From assembly GCF_002810445.1 (NCBI RefSeq), contig NZ_NEXS01000009.1, positions 62,001-126,000 of the forward strand: 64,000 bases of DNA, read 5' to 3'. Every line of letters starts with the position of its first letter. The stretch's first letter is position 1. This DNA comes from Advenella sp. S44 (lineage in GTDB: Bacteria > Pseudomonadota > Gammaproteobacteria > Burkholderiales > Burkholderiaceae_B). The notes under the pieces are model-generated. The model searched no databases and was not told the DNA's origin. It saw only the letters and a list, made by a program, of their open reading frames with translations. This document shows positions 1-8,744 of the stretch, piece by piece. A program made the translations under genes and the position numbers.

Positions 1-290
1 AGGTATAGTTCAGGCTAGTGCTGGTGGCCAGCGGCAGTACGCTGTATCCGTAAAACGCCATCCACATGGCGCCGACGCCAAAAACGTTGCGCATAAGATG
101 CAGCCGTATACTTTTGGGCTTGAGCGATTTTCGTGTTGACACCGCCCAAAGCACGAGCAGCACGACTGATGGCAAGCCCCGGAACAAGATGACCAGCGGC
201 AGCGAGGCTGCGTGTTCGGACGCCAGTTTCACAGACGCCCCCATGATGGCGAACATGAGAGAAGCCACCAACATCCACAGTGCCTGCATG
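1..290 (-). CDS. EamA/DMT-family permease, N-terminal part (cut by window edge)
   Basis: Reading the minus strand from the ATG at 290 gives an uninterrupted frame to the window edge, about 96 residues beginning MQALWMLVASLMFAIMGASV. The start (hydrophobic helix, then GASVKLASE, then LPLVILFRGLPSVVLLVLW) matches the first two helices of EamA-type drug/metabolite transporters, which are ten-helix inner-membrane exporters. The rest of the gene lies outside the window, so substrate cannot be judged. It is divergent from htpX; the 183 bases between them must carry both promoters. Confidence 0.7.
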
Positions 291-473
291 CTAAATCCGG
301 AAATCGCTTGAAAATAAAATAACATTCTACTGCGAACAACACTGTAAAAGGACAACATAGCCCTTATATAATTGATCTGGCCTAATTCAGTTATTTTTAA
401 GCTCCCGATGTCAGACTCTTTCGGATTCCACATCTGTCATCCGGGTTGACCCCTTCCTACAAGGACCTGCTGC

Positions 474-1358
474 ATGAAACGCATTATTCTTTTCCTTATG
501 ACCAACCTCGCCGTCATGGTGGTATTGGGCATTACGCTGAACCTGTTGGGCGTGAACCGCTACATGGACGCCAATGGTATTAACATGGGCCAGCTATTGG
601 TCTTTTCTGCCGTGGTGGGTTTCGTGGGTGCCTTCATCTCTCTGCTGATGAGCAAGCCGATGGCCAAATGGTCCATGGGACTAAAGGTGATCGATCCGGC
701 TGCGCCGGCCAACCAGAACGAATGGTGGCTGGTTGACACGGTGCACCAATTGGCTGATCGCGCCGGCATTGGCCGTCCCGAAGTAGCCATCTACGAAGGC
801 GAACCCAACGCGTTTGCCACCGGTGCCTTTAAAAACGACTCACTGGTAGCCGTATCTACCGGCCTACTGCAAAACATGAGCGAAGAGGAAGTGACCGCCG
901 TGCTGGGTCATGAAGTAGCTCACATCGCCAATGGCGACATGGTAACCCTGACCCTGATCCAGGGCGTGGTCAATACGTTTGTGGTTTTCCTGGCTCGTGT
1001 CGTTGGGTATTTCATCGACCGCACGATTTTCCGTAATGAGCGCGGCGTGGGCCCCGGCTACTACATTACCGTGCTGGTCTGTGAGATCGTGTTCGGTGTT
1101 TTGGCATCCATTATCGTGGCATGGTTCTCGCGTCAGCGCGAATACCGGGCCGATGCCGGCTCTGCGCAAATGCTTGGCTCAGCCTCTCCGATGATCAATG
1201 CGCTGGCCAGACTGGGCGGCTTGAACCCTGGCAACCTGCCCAAGCAATTCGAATCGGCTGGCATTAGCGGCGGCGCCGGCGTGGCAGCCCTTTTTTCTAC
1301 CCACCCCCCCATTGAGCACCGCATCAATGCGCTGCGTGCACGTATTGCGCAGTCCTGA
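474..1358 (+). CDS. htpX: membrane zinc protease HtpX
   Basis: 294 residues, the usual length. HtpX is an inner-membrane M48 metalloprotease that degrades misfolded membrane proteins together with FtsH. Two helices lie at about residues 4-26 and 40-58. The zinc motif HEVAH is at 146-150. Two more hydrophobic stretches follow (about 160-180 and 195-220), then [11 protein letters not shown], which supplies the third zinc ligand (Glu). An AAGGAC ribosome-binding sequence precedes the ATG. The gene stands alone between divergent and convergent neighbours. Identification is firm. Confidence 0.95.
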   Translation: MKRIILFLMTNLAVMVVLGITLNLLGVNRYMDANGINMGQLLVFSAVVGFVGAFISLLMSKPMAKWSMGLKVIDPAAPANQNEWWLVDTVHQLADRAGIGRPEVAIYEGEPNAFATGAFKNDSLVAVSTGLLQNMSEEEVTAVLGHEVAHIANGDMVTLTLIQGVVNTFVVFLARVVGYFIDRTIFRNERGVGPGYYITVLVCEIVFGVLASIIVAWFSRQREYRADAGSAQMLGSASPMINALARLGGLNPGNLPKQFESAGISGGAGVAALFSTHPPIEHRINALRARIAQS

Positions 1359-1364
1359 TTTGTC

Positions 1365-1390
1365 GATGCCTGGCGGCCTCGCCGGGCATC
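1365..1390 (+). terminator. hairpin after htpX, weak terminator candidate
   Basis: GATGCCTGGCG pairs with CGCCGGGCATC (one T-G wobble) around a four-base loop GCCT, seven bases after the htpX stop. No T-tract follows, so it may only protect the transcript end or need Rho. Confidence 0.4.
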
Positions 1391-1454
1391 GTCCATGACC
1401 ACAGACGCACTTTGCCGTGGATGCTCATCAGTTCACGCGGATATTGTGACCCGC

Positions 1455-1831
1455 TCATTGCGCCGGACCCAGCACAAAGACCAGGTTCTTGAAGCGCTGA
1501 TAATTCAAATTGGCCGACATACCCTTTCCAATCCCGCTTTCTTTATATCCACCAAGCAAGTTCTCGACGCCGCCGGCAAAGTAGTTGTTGACAAAAACCG
1601 GACCTGTTTCAATTCGCGATACAAGTTGATGGATGTAACTTATGTGGTGTCCCCATACCACTGCAGCCAGCCCGCAGTTTGTATGATTGGTCAACACAAC
1701 ACACTCCTGGATTGATTCGAACTTACATAAAAATAAAACCGCAACCGGTCCGAAGATTTCATTGCTGCTGATAAATTCTCCTTCTCCGTTACCATAAATA
1801 CCACGCGATACAAACCGGCCTTTGCTTGTAT
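1455..1831 (-). pseudogene. aldehyde dehydrogenase, C-terminal remnant
   Basis: One open minus-strand frame encodes only the last ~120 residues of an NAD(P)-dependent aldehyde dehydrogenase. It contains EIFGPVAV, then CGLAAVVW, then TGPVFVNNY and GGYKESGIGKG, all family landmarks in the correct order, ending with a normal stop. The nucleotide-binding part and the catalytic Glu and Cys segments are missing. Upstream the frame runs straight into the 3' end of the CoA-transferase gene, so the 5' part was deleted. A few residues differ from the family norm (GVENLLGG), as expected for decay. It is probably non-functional. Confidence 0.75.
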
Positions 1832-1834
1832 ATC

Positions 1835-3082
1835 TCAGGCTCCCTTTCTGCTCGAATGGTGCACGACGCCTGCAGTGATCAGCACATCGATTTCATCGGG
1901 GCTCATACCCAGTTCGGTGCCAAGCACATCGCGGGTGTCCTCTCCCAGCGCCGGACCGGTGCATCGAATACGCCCCGGCGATTTGCTCAGTTTGGGCGTC
2001 ACGCCGATTTGACTGACACTGCCTAGCTCAGGATGTGCGACCTGCGCAATCATGTCGCACGCCCGATAATGAGGTTCTTCAAAAATATCCTCGATCGTCA
2101 ATACACGAGAGACCGGCACGCCGGCATCCTGCAGGGACTTTTCAAGCGCACGGCCGTCCTGCTGCCGTGTCCAGTCAGCTACCTCAGAGTCAATGTAGCG
2201 CATATTTTCCGCCTGTCCGCGTGCCCGGATCGTGCTATAGCGGGGATCAGCCAGAAAATCGGGCCGGTTCATTAATCTGGCAAGCCTGTCGAATGTTGCA
2301 TTGCTGTTGGCCGCAATGAGTACGAAACCGCCGCCTGCCGTTGGGTACAAACTGTTGGGCGCCATGGAGGGAAGATTCGCCCCCTGACGCATGGGCACTT
2401 TGCCCAGCTTGTCGAATGCCGGCACCAGCGACTCCATTTGCGTAAAGGCCGATTCATAAAGCGCTGCGTCAATAACCTGTCCTTCTCCCGATGCATCGCG
2501 ATGGCGAAGCGCCGCCAGAATACCGAATGCGGTGTACACAGCGGTCAGATAATCTGTGGTGGCCAGCGCGACCCGGGACGGAGGACGATCCGGATCTCCG
2601 GTCATGTGCCGCACGCCTCCAAATGCCTCGCAAATCGCACCGTAACCGGGCAAATGAGCGCTTGGACCGGTCTGCCCGTAGCCACTGATGCGTGCGTAGA
2701 TAATGGCTGGATTGAGGCGGGACATTGCCTCATAACCCAGTCCGAGTCGCTCCAGGACACCAGGACGATTGTTTTCAAGCACCACATCGGCTTTGCCGAT
2801 CAGGGCCTGGGCAAGCCTTTGACCCTCTGCGCTCTTCAAGTCCATCGCGATGGATCTTTTGCCTCGCAGTATTGAGGCGCCATAGAGCGACACCTCGCCA
2901 ACATGGCTGCCCATCTGACGCACCGGGTCGCCGTCAGGCGGCTCAATTTTTATAACGTCTGCGCCAAAATCGGCGAGTAGCCGACCGCAGGCGGGGCCGG
3001 CGATAGTGGTGCAGATTTCAATGACACGGATGCCGGTCAGTGGCGCGGCCCCGGTCTGTGCACCCGCTGTTTCCTTTTTCAT
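1835..3082 (-). CDS. CaiB/BaiF-type (family III) CoA-transferase
   Basis: 415 residues from the ATG at 3082. Family III CoA-transferases move CoA from a donor thioester to a free carboxylic acid. The N-terminus PLTGIRVIEICTTIAGPACG and the DFGADVIKIEPPDGD segment are typical, as is ISGYGQTGP. An Asp in TTDYLTA is the likely catalytic residue. A longer frame extends upstream but overlaps the biotin-carrier gene; the chosen ATG sits one base beyond the carrier stop, which fits coupled translation. It is last in an operon with a carboxylase, so it probably makes or recycles the CoA thioester that the carboxylase uses. Substrate unknown. Confidence 0.85.
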   Translation of the reverse strand: MKKETAGAQTGAAPLTGIRVIEICTTIAGPACGRLLADFGADVIKIEPPDGDPVRQMGSHVGEVSLYGASILRGKRSIAMDLKSAEGQRLAQALIGKADVVLENNRPGVLERLGLGYEAMSRLNPAIIYARISGYGQTGPSAHLPGYGAICEAFGGVRHMTGDPDRPPSRVALATTDYLTAVYTAFGILAALRHRDASGEGQVIDAALYESAFTQMESLVPAFDKLGKVPMRQGANLPSMAPNSLYPTAGGGFVLIAANSNATFDRLARLMNRPDFLADPRYSTIRARGQAENMRYIDSEVADWTRQQDGRALEKSLQDAGVPVSRVLTIEDIFEEPHYRACDMIAQVAHPELGSVSQIGVTPKLSKSPGRIRCTGPALGEDTRDVLGTELGMSPDEIDVLITAGVVHHSSRKGA

Positions 3083-3083
3083 G

Positions 3084-3311
3084 TCAGCCGTTCCTTTTAC
3101 CGACTTGACCCACCACCTGGCCGTCTTCCACTGCATCCCCTTCCTTGACATCAAGCGCCAGCAGCACGCCCTCTTCTTCACTCATGACCGGGATTTCCAT
3201 CTTCATGGATTCAACGATAAGGACAGGCTCATCGGGTGTTACCCCGGCCCCCACTTGAACGAGGATTTTCCACACGGTTCCTGTCACTTCCGAGATCAAT
3301 TCGGTTGACAT
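3084..3311 (-). CDS. free-standing biotin carrier protein (biotinyl domain)
   Basis: About 75 residues: a single biotinyl/lipoyl domain with ESMKMEIP, where the Lys of MKM is the biotinylation site. It shuttles carboxybiotin between the biotin carboxylase and carboxyltransferase encoded next to it. The ATG at 3311 has AGGAG seven bases upstream (3319-3323); another ATG at 3317 is too close to that site. Most acyl-CoA carboxylases of this type carry the domain fused to the biotin carboxylase, so a separate 75-residue carrier is notable. Confidence 0.85.
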   Translation of the reverse strand: MSTELISEVTGTVWKILVQVGAGVTPDEPVLIVESMKMEIPVMSEEEGVLLALDVKEGDAVEDGQVVGQVGKRNG

Positions 3312-3334
3312 ATTCATTCTCCTGATAGACAAAA

Positions 3335-4678
3335 TTAATTCGAAAGTATGCGCTGTGTCAGACCGGTGTCAACGTCTCCGGCCTTAAACTGGGCGCTGCC
3401 GATCACCTTCTGTATGAAGGGGATGTTATTTTTGACGCCTTCGATCACCGTGGCAGTCAATGCCTCCTGCAGCTTGCAAATTGCCTTTTCCCTGCTGTCG
3501 GCATGCACAATAAGCTTGGCGATCATCGGATCGTAGTAGGGTGTGATGACATTGCCAGCAGCAAAACCGGTTTCCACCCGGATGCCTCGACCGGCGGGAA
3601 AAGACAATGCCCGCAGTGTGCCGGGCGACGGGAAAAACCGGACCGGATCTTCGGCGTATATGCGCGCCTCGATCGCATGGCCGCGAATCGAGACGGATTC
3701 AGGCAAGACCTCGGACAAACGCTCACCGGCGGCCAGCCGAATCTGCACCTGAACCAGGTCAACTCCTGTAATTTCTTCGGTCACTGCATGTTCAACCTGG
3801 ATTCTTGTATTGGTTTCCAAAAATTGAAAATTTTCCTGCTGATCCAATAAGGTTTCGACGGTGCCAATCACGTCATACTTCATGTTCTGCAACACTTGTA
3901 CAATCTCGCTGGCCTTGGCGTTTATCAGCGCTCTGGGTATTCGCGCAGCGGGCGACTCCTCAATCACTTTCTGATGCCGCCGCTGGACCGAGCAATCACG
4001 CTCGAACAAATGGCAGGCATTGCCATAACGGTCCGCCAGAATCTGGAACTCAATGTGGCGGGGTCGTTCCATCATGCGCTCCAAGTACAGATCGGCACTG
4101 CCGAAACTGCGCAGCGCCATGGCTTTGGTTTGAACAACCGCCTTGAGCAATTGCGCATCATTGTGCACCGCCGCCATGCCGATACCACCGCCTCCGGCGG
4201 CTGCCTTTACCATGACCGGATAGCCGATCTTGGCAGCGGCTGTGCGTTGTTCATTTTCATCATCGGTCAGCAAGCCAGAGCTGGCCGCCATTGCCAGGCC
4301 AAACTCATGCATCAGCGCACGCGCCCGGGTCTTGTGGCCCATCGCATCAATCCACTGTGGGCTGGGACCGATGAAGGTGACGCCGGCCTGCATGACTTTG
4401 CGGGCAAATGCTGCATTTTCTGAAAGAAAACCGTAGCCCGGATGAACGGCATCGGCCCCACTTTGTTCCAGGACCTTGAGTATCGCGTCCTGATTCATAT
4501 AACTGTGTGCAGGATCGGCCGGTCCGATGCAGTAAGTTTCGTCCGCCAGAGCCAGATACGGCAATGACGCATCGGCCTCGGAATAGATTGCCACTGACCG
4601 TATCCCCATCTTGCGCAATGTCCGCAAAACGCGCGCAGCTATCGCTGCCCTGTTTGAAACCAGGACCTTTTGAAACAT
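3335..4678 (-). CDS. biotin carboxylase subunit of an acyl-CoA carboxylase
   Basis: 447 residues, AccC-sized. It carboxylates biotin with bicarbonate and ATP. The N-terminal biotin-carboxylase fold starts KVLVSNRAAIAARVLR, with HPGYGFLSENAAF. The ATP-grasp glycine loop is KAAAGGGGIGM, and ERDCSVQRRHQKVIEE, EHAVTEE and GHAIEARIYAEDP complete the active site. No C-terminal biotinyl domain is fused; that part is the next gene. It lies between carboxyltransferase and carrier genes on the same strand with short gaps. It is not the housekeeping AccC by context, since accB is not its neighbour. Confidence 0.9.
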   Translation of the reverse strand: MFQKVLVSNRAAIAARVLRTLRKMGIRSVAIYSEADASLPYLALADETYCIGPADPAHSYMNQDAILKVLEQSGADAVHPGYGFLSENAAFARKVMQAGVTFIGPSPQWIDAMGHKTRARALMHEFGLAMAASSGLLTDDENEQRTAAAKIGYPVMVKAAAGGGGIGMAAVHNDAQLLKAVVQTKAMALRSFGSADLYLERMMERPRHIEFQILADRYGNACHLFERDCSVQRRHQKVIEESPAARIPRALINAKASEIVQVLQNMKYDVIGTVETLLDQQENFQFLETNTRIQVEHAVTEEITGVDLVQVQIRLAAGERLSEVLPESVSIRGHAIEARIYAEDPVRFFPSPGTLRALSFPAGRGIRVETGFAAGNVITPYYDPMIAKLIVHADSREKAICKLQEALTATVIEGVKNNIPFIQKVIGSAQFKAGDVDTGLTQRILSN

Positions 4679-4761
4679 TGTTGATTACTCCAAATTCAAT
4701 GATTAATAACGAACAGTCCGGTCGCTGCGGACAGTATCAGATATCGCTATATGGCCACCGG

Positions 4762-6291
4762 TCAGTGACTCGTTGGCCAGGTGCGCATCAGATGTTCGCC
4801 AACACCGCCGGTCAGGCGCATTCCATGTATTTCCAGACTGCGGATCAGATGCGCTCGGGTCTGCGCAGGATGGATGACCGACTGCGCGCCAAAGACAGCC
4901 GCCGCATCGTAGGCAGATGTTCCTTTTGTCATTTGCTCAAGTAGTTGTTGGTATTGCACGGGATCATCTGCCTCGGTCACGCCATGCACAATCGAGACGG
5001 CCGAGCGCGGGTCCATAAAATTGACTTCTGCAGTGAACCAGTTGATCACCTCATCGGCGTTACCGCCGCCCCCCATATTCAGTACGGCCTGCCCGTATGT
5101 TTTGCGCATGACAACTGAAATTTTTGGCACAGTAACCAGAGAAATGGCGTTCATCCAGTTCATCACATGCCCGATTGCGCCCTGGCGCTCGCCTTCGACT
5201 CCGATCAAAAAGCCGGGCTGATCGACCATAAACACCAGCGGAATATTGAACGAGTCGCACAGAATCATGAAGCTGACCGCCTTGCGGCATGCCTGCGGAT
5301 CAATGGCTCCGCCTTTATGGATAGGGTTATTGGCCACAATACCGACAGAGCGGCCGCCCAACCTGGCCAATGCGGTAACGATGGACTTTCCAAACCGCGG
5401 CTTGAGCTCGAAAATCGAATCCTTGTCATAAATAAGATTCAGGATTTTTCTGACGTCATATACCTGGGCACGGGCGCTCGGTAGAATGTCCAGGATGTAC
5501 CCGATATCGTCCCCTGATCCTTCAGGAACCGGACACACGGGTGGCGGTTCGTTATGATGGCTGGGCAGATAAGACAAAAATCGTCCAATGGCGTCCAATG
5601 CTTGTTCGTCTGTGTCGACTGCGAGATCAACCATACCGGTGACCTCTGTATGCAACTTCCACCCACCCAGGGTTTCGGGGTCAACCTCTTCATTAATGGC
5701 GCGGGCAGTCAGCTTAACGCTGGATACCGCAGTAATCGCCCCCTTGCGCATAACGACGAAATCTCCCAACGCGGCATACCAGGATGATGAACCGTAACAA
5801 TGCCCCAGCACTGCAGACACCCATGGCGTTTCCCGCGTACGCAAATACTGGGTCGGCCGGTCTCCGCTGCCTACGCCCGACGCTCCCATGACATCAGGCA
5901 TGCGGGCACCGGTAGACTCTCCGAGAAAAATCATGGGCATACCATGGCGAGTCGCAACACGCTTGACATAACCAACCTTCCGGGTATTGACTGAACTGCT
6001 GGATGCCCCCATAACGGTAAAATCGTTGGACACAACGGCGACCTCTCTGCCATTGATTTTCCCGTACCCCGTTACCTTGCCGTCGGCAGCAGAGCACTCG
6101 CGCATTTCCGGCCGATTACTGGTCGCAAAAAGACCCATTTCATGAAAAGTGCCGGGATCCACCAGGCGGTCAATGCGTTGGCGCGCATTCATGACGCCTT
6201 CTTGCGCCCGCTGTTGCAGCTTGCGATCTCCCCCCATGGAAAGCACCTTGCGGCGAAGTTCTTCGTGTTCCTGTATCAAATCATCAAACAT
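4762..6291 (-). CDS. acyl-CoA carboxylase carboxyltransferase (beta) subunit
   Basis: 509 residues, the size of PccB/MmdA-type carboxyltransferases with two crotonase-like halves. The first half has GESTGARMPD and GHCYGSSSWYAALGDF. The second has GIVANNPIHKGGAID, VFMVDQPGFLIGVEGE and YGQAVLNMGGG, the acyl-CoA and biotin oxyanion-hole regions. It transfers CO2 from carboxybiotin to an acyl-CoA. Propionyl-, acetyl- or branched acyl-CoA are all possible; I cannot place the substrate-selecting residue without an alignment. Confidence 0.88.
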   Translation of the reverse strand: MFDDLIQEHEELRRKVLSMGGDRKLQQRAQEGVMNARQRIDRLVDPGTFHEMGLFATSNRPEMRECSAADGKVTGYGKINGREVAVVSNDFTVMGASSSSVNTRKVGYVKRVATRHGMPMIFLGESTGARMPDVMGASGVGSGDRPTQYLRTRETPWVSAVLGHCYGSSSWYAALGDFVVMRKGAITAVSSVKLTARAINEEVDPETLGGWKLHTEVTGMVDLAVDTDEQALDAIGRFLSYLPSHHNEPPPVCPVPEGSGDDIGYILDILPSARAQVYDVRKILNLIYDKDSIFELKPRFGKSIVTALARLGGRSVGIVANNPIHKGGAIDPQACRKAVSFMILCDSFNIPLVFMVDQPGFLIGVEGERQGAIGHVMNWMNAISLVTVPKISVVMRKTYGQAVLNMGGGGNADEVINWFTAEVNFMDPRSAVSIVHGVTEADDPVQYQQLLEQMTKGTSAYDAAAVFGAQSVIHPAQTRAHLIRSLEIHGMRLTGGVGEHLMRTWPTSH

Positions 6292-6318
6292 TTTTTATTC
6301 CAAAATTATCAAATTGAA

Positions 6319-7287
6319 TTAACGCTGTTTTGCTGCCTGCCGTAACTGAGGAACCGATTCTCCAAGCTGGTTCCATTGTTGGGATTCCTGCTTCATCTGC
6401 TCCCTGAGCTGGGCAGGAGAGGAAAATGACGCTTGCGCGCCAATGTCGGCCAGCTTTTTGGAAAAGGTGTCATCCTGGACGACGCGACGCGTCGCCTCTC
6501 CCAGCGCCTGTACAATATGGTCGGACGTCTCCGCTGGTGCCAGCAGGCCGAACCATACGCTAAGATCCAAATCGACTCCCAGCTCCTGAAGTGCAGGAAC
6601 CGACGGTAATGACGGATTGCGTTCTTTTGATGTCACAGCCAGCGCAGTCAAGCGCTCCGACTGAAGATAGCCCAGGACGACGGGCACAAGAGAAAACACT
6701 GTATCGATCTGCCCACCGATCACATCATTGGTCGCTTGCGCACCCCCTTTATATGGCACGTGCAGCAAAGGCGCCTGTGCGCGGTGCTTCGTCAACTCCA
6801 CGTACAAGCTAAGCTGGGCGCTGGATATCGTATATTTGCCTGGGGTTGCGCGCGATTTTCTGATCATTTCCTGTACATTTGCAAATGCGGAATCAGTGCG
6901 CGTTGCGATCACGAATGGCACCCTGGCAATCACGCTGACTGGCTGGAAATCGTCAATCGGGTCAAATGAAGGAACCGGCCCAAAAACGGCATTCAGCGTA
7001 GGTGTGCCACCGCCGAATAACACGGTATAACCATCGGGTTTGGCATTAGCCACGAGATTGCTTCCGATATTGGTTGCGGCGCCCGGCTTATTGTCTACAA
7101 CCACCGGCTGTCCCATTACCTGGCTCAGCTTTGCCGCAAACAGCCGGGCAATCGTATCGGTGCTGCCCCCGGCAGGATACGAAACAATCATTTGTATCGG
7201 CTTTGACGGGTAAGCCTCGTGCGCCGACGCTGTAGTTACTGACATACAACAAGCTAGGGTAACCATCCAAATCCGAAATGCCTGCAT
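6319..7287 (-). CDS. Bug-family periplasmic solute-binding protein (TctC-like)
   Basis: 322 residues with a signal peptide ending near SVTTASAHEA. The mature protein starts YPSKPIQMIVSYPAGGSTDTIAR, the hallmark of Bug receptors, which bind carboxylates in the periplasm, often for tripartite tricarboxylate transporters. GAATNIGSNLVANAKPDGYT and LHVPYKGGAQATNDVIGGQID are also family-typical. It is first in the carboxylase operon, so the pathway substrate is plausibly a small carboxylic acid taken up from outside. No TctA/TctB membrane genes are adjacent. Confidence 0.88.
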   Translation of the reverse strand: MQAFRIWMVTLACCMSVTTASAHEAYPSKPIQMIVSYPAGGSTDTIARLFAAKLSQVMGQPVVVDNKPGAATNIGSNLVANAKPDGYTVLFGGGTPTLNAVFGPVPSFDPIDDFQPVSVIARVPFVIATRTDSAFANVQEMIRKSRATPGKYTISSAQLSLYVELTKHRAQAPLLHVPYKGGAQATNDVIGGQIDTVFSLVPVVLGYLQSERLTALAVTSKERNPSLPSVPALQELGVDLDLSVWFGLLAPAETSDHIVQALGEATRRVVQDDTFSKKLADIGAQASFSSPAQLREQMKQESQQWNQLGESVPQLRQAAKQR

Positions 7288-7370
7288 TTTTATCTCCGTG
7301 AATTATCTCGTTCAAGACGAAATTTTTTGTATAGTCATTGATACAATATGATCTACCTGTTCAAAACAAA

Positions 7371-7387
7371 AGTCAACATGGTTGACT
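7371..7387. promoter_or_regulatory. perfect palindrome in the carboxylase/MarR divergent promoter
   Basis: AGTCAAC-ATG-GTTGACT is a perfect 7-bp inverted repeat with a three-base centre, 22 bases before the regulator ATG and 84 bases before the Bug gene start. Its size and place fit an operator for the adjacent MarR regulator (inference). A second small palindrome, ATTG-ATA-CAAT, lies at about 7337-7347. Confidence 0.55.
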
Positions 7388-7408
7388 AATTAAGAGTAAC
7401 GACTCATT

Positions 7409-7879
7409 ATGATTTCTGCTCGAAAAACAGCTCAATTGCGTTCAGCCCGATCCTTCGGCATAGGACGTTTGTTTCTGTTGGCGCGCCGTGATTTCTCACA
7501 ACGCCTGTCAAAAAAAATGGCTGATAAAACCGGGAATACTAACCCCATTGTAGGAGGCTCGATCCTGCCCTTTATTGATCTGGAGGGAACACGAAGCATA
7601 GAAATTGCGCGACGCGCGGGCATTTCCAAACAAGCGGTCGGCAAACTGCTTAAGGAGCTGGAGGATGCCGGTCTGGTCACGCGCTCACAGGACGAATCCG
7701 ATGGCCGTGCACAGATTATTTTTTTTACAGATACCGGCGTCGAATATTTGCTGCAAATCCATGCGTCAATTAAATCGATTGAACAAGAATATGAAGCAAT
7801 ATTGGGAAAACAAGAGCTGGGGGATTTACGTAGCAGCTTAAGCAAGCTGGCTTACGCTGAGAACGTCCTGCCCAAATAA
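7409..7879 (+). CDS. MarR-family transcriptional regulator
   Basis: 156 residues. The winged helix-turn-helix is at about 70-120: IEIARRAGISKQAVGKLLKELEDAGLV, then the wing RSQDESDGRAQIIFFTDTG. MarR proteins bind palindromes as dimers and are usually released by a small ligand, often an aromatic or CoA thioester. It is divergent from the carboxylase/CoA-transferase operon and has a palindrome in the shared promoter, so it most likely controls that operon and itself. The first ~30 residues are basic and not conserved; a later start is possible. Confidence 0.82.
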   Translation: MISARKTAQLRSARSFGIGRLFLLARRDFSQRLSKKMADKTGNTNPIVGGSILPFIDLEGTRSIEIARRAGISKQAVGKLLKELEDAGLVTRSQDESDGRAQIIFFTDTGVEYLLQIHASIKSIEQEYEAILGKQELGDLRSSLSKLAYAENVLPK

Positions 7880-7965
7880 CGCAGAAAGGAAGGGCGAACT
7901 GCCGGCACACTGCTACCCCCCTTTGCTATGGTACGGGCAGCCCTGATAATGTTATTTCGACGGAC

Positions 7966-8372
7966 TCAACGCTTTGTCAGCCAGATACGCGAGTCAAGCG
8001 CAATAAATGCCAGTCCAACGACGCGGTCGATCCGGATTTTGACAGTCTGATTACGCGAAACAGCCCCTGCCGTACTGCCGACCAACCATGGGAACGTGGA
8101 TTCGCAAACAAAACCAATGACCACATAGGCCAACCCCAGCAACAGGAAGGAAACCACCTGCTTGTCTCCTCCCACGGTGGCAAACTGGGGAAAGAATGCG
8201 GTGAAAAACAGTAGCGCTTTAGGATTGGTAATGGTTGTCAGAAAGCCGCGCATCAACAGTGAGTGCGTATTGGCTACCGGCAACGCGATCGCAGCCGGCG
8301 ATGTCTTGCTGCGCTACAGGCTGCCCCAGGAGCATTTTCAACCAGAGCCAGATCAGATAGGCGGCGCCTAAT
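7966..8372 (-). pseudogene. LysE/RhtB-type amino-acid exporter, frameshifted and truncated
   Basis: Two minus-strand frames carry successive parts of one LysE-family exporter. The upstream piece has LGAAYLIWLWLKMLLG. After a frame change near 8280 comes LLMRGFLTTITNPKALLFFTAFFPQF and a hydrophobic segment ending in a stop at 7966. The first two helices are missing. Intact LysE/RhtB proteins are about 205 residues; here about 135 remain in two frames. It abuts another broken gene at about 8375, so a deletion probably fused the two remnants. Confidence 0.8.
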
Positions 8373-8379
8373 CGTCTTG

Positions 8380-8715
8380 GGTGCCATGGTCGAAACTCCA
8401 GAAGCCATTGTGGTCGCCGGTGATATTGCAACGGTGTGGATGTGGTGTTTATCGGCCCCAACGAGCTGACCTACGCCATGGGGCATGGCAGAAACTGGCA
8501 TGCATGCGGCCCCGGTGCAGCAGGCCATCCGACACGCACTGGAAGCAGTGGCGACTGTCGGCAAATGCCCCGGCATTATCGCGCTAACGCCGGCCGATGA
8601 AGAAAAATACCGGCCCTAGGGTGCCCGCTGCTTTGCCAACGTCACCACCAGCATCGTTACGCAGACACTAGTGCAGGCTGATGCTGCGGGTCGGAACACG
8701 CGACTGCGCTACTGA
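8380..8715 (+). pseudogene. HpcH/HpaI aldolase family, C-terminal remnant with frameshifts
   Basis: Plus-strand pieces in different frames reconstruct the C-terminal half of an HpcH/HpaI class II aldolase. They are GAMVETPEAIV (the metal/substrate site ETPEA), then GVDVVFIGPNELTYAMGHG, then HAAPVQQAIRHALEAVATVG and GIIALTPADEEKYRP. An in-frame stop follows, then GARCFANVTTSIVTQ. At least two frameshifts and one nonsense codon are present. Intact members cleave 2-keto-3-deoxy acids. Clearly non-functional. Confidence 0.75.
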
Positions 8716-8744
8716 GCCTGGCGTTCAGCGCGATGGCCCTGCCG

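Noticed and set aside
307-313. CTTGAAA as a heat-shock sigma-32 -35 box for htpX
   Set aside because: No CCCCAT-type -10 box at the right distance, and it lies about 160 bases from the start codon, at the EamA gene start.
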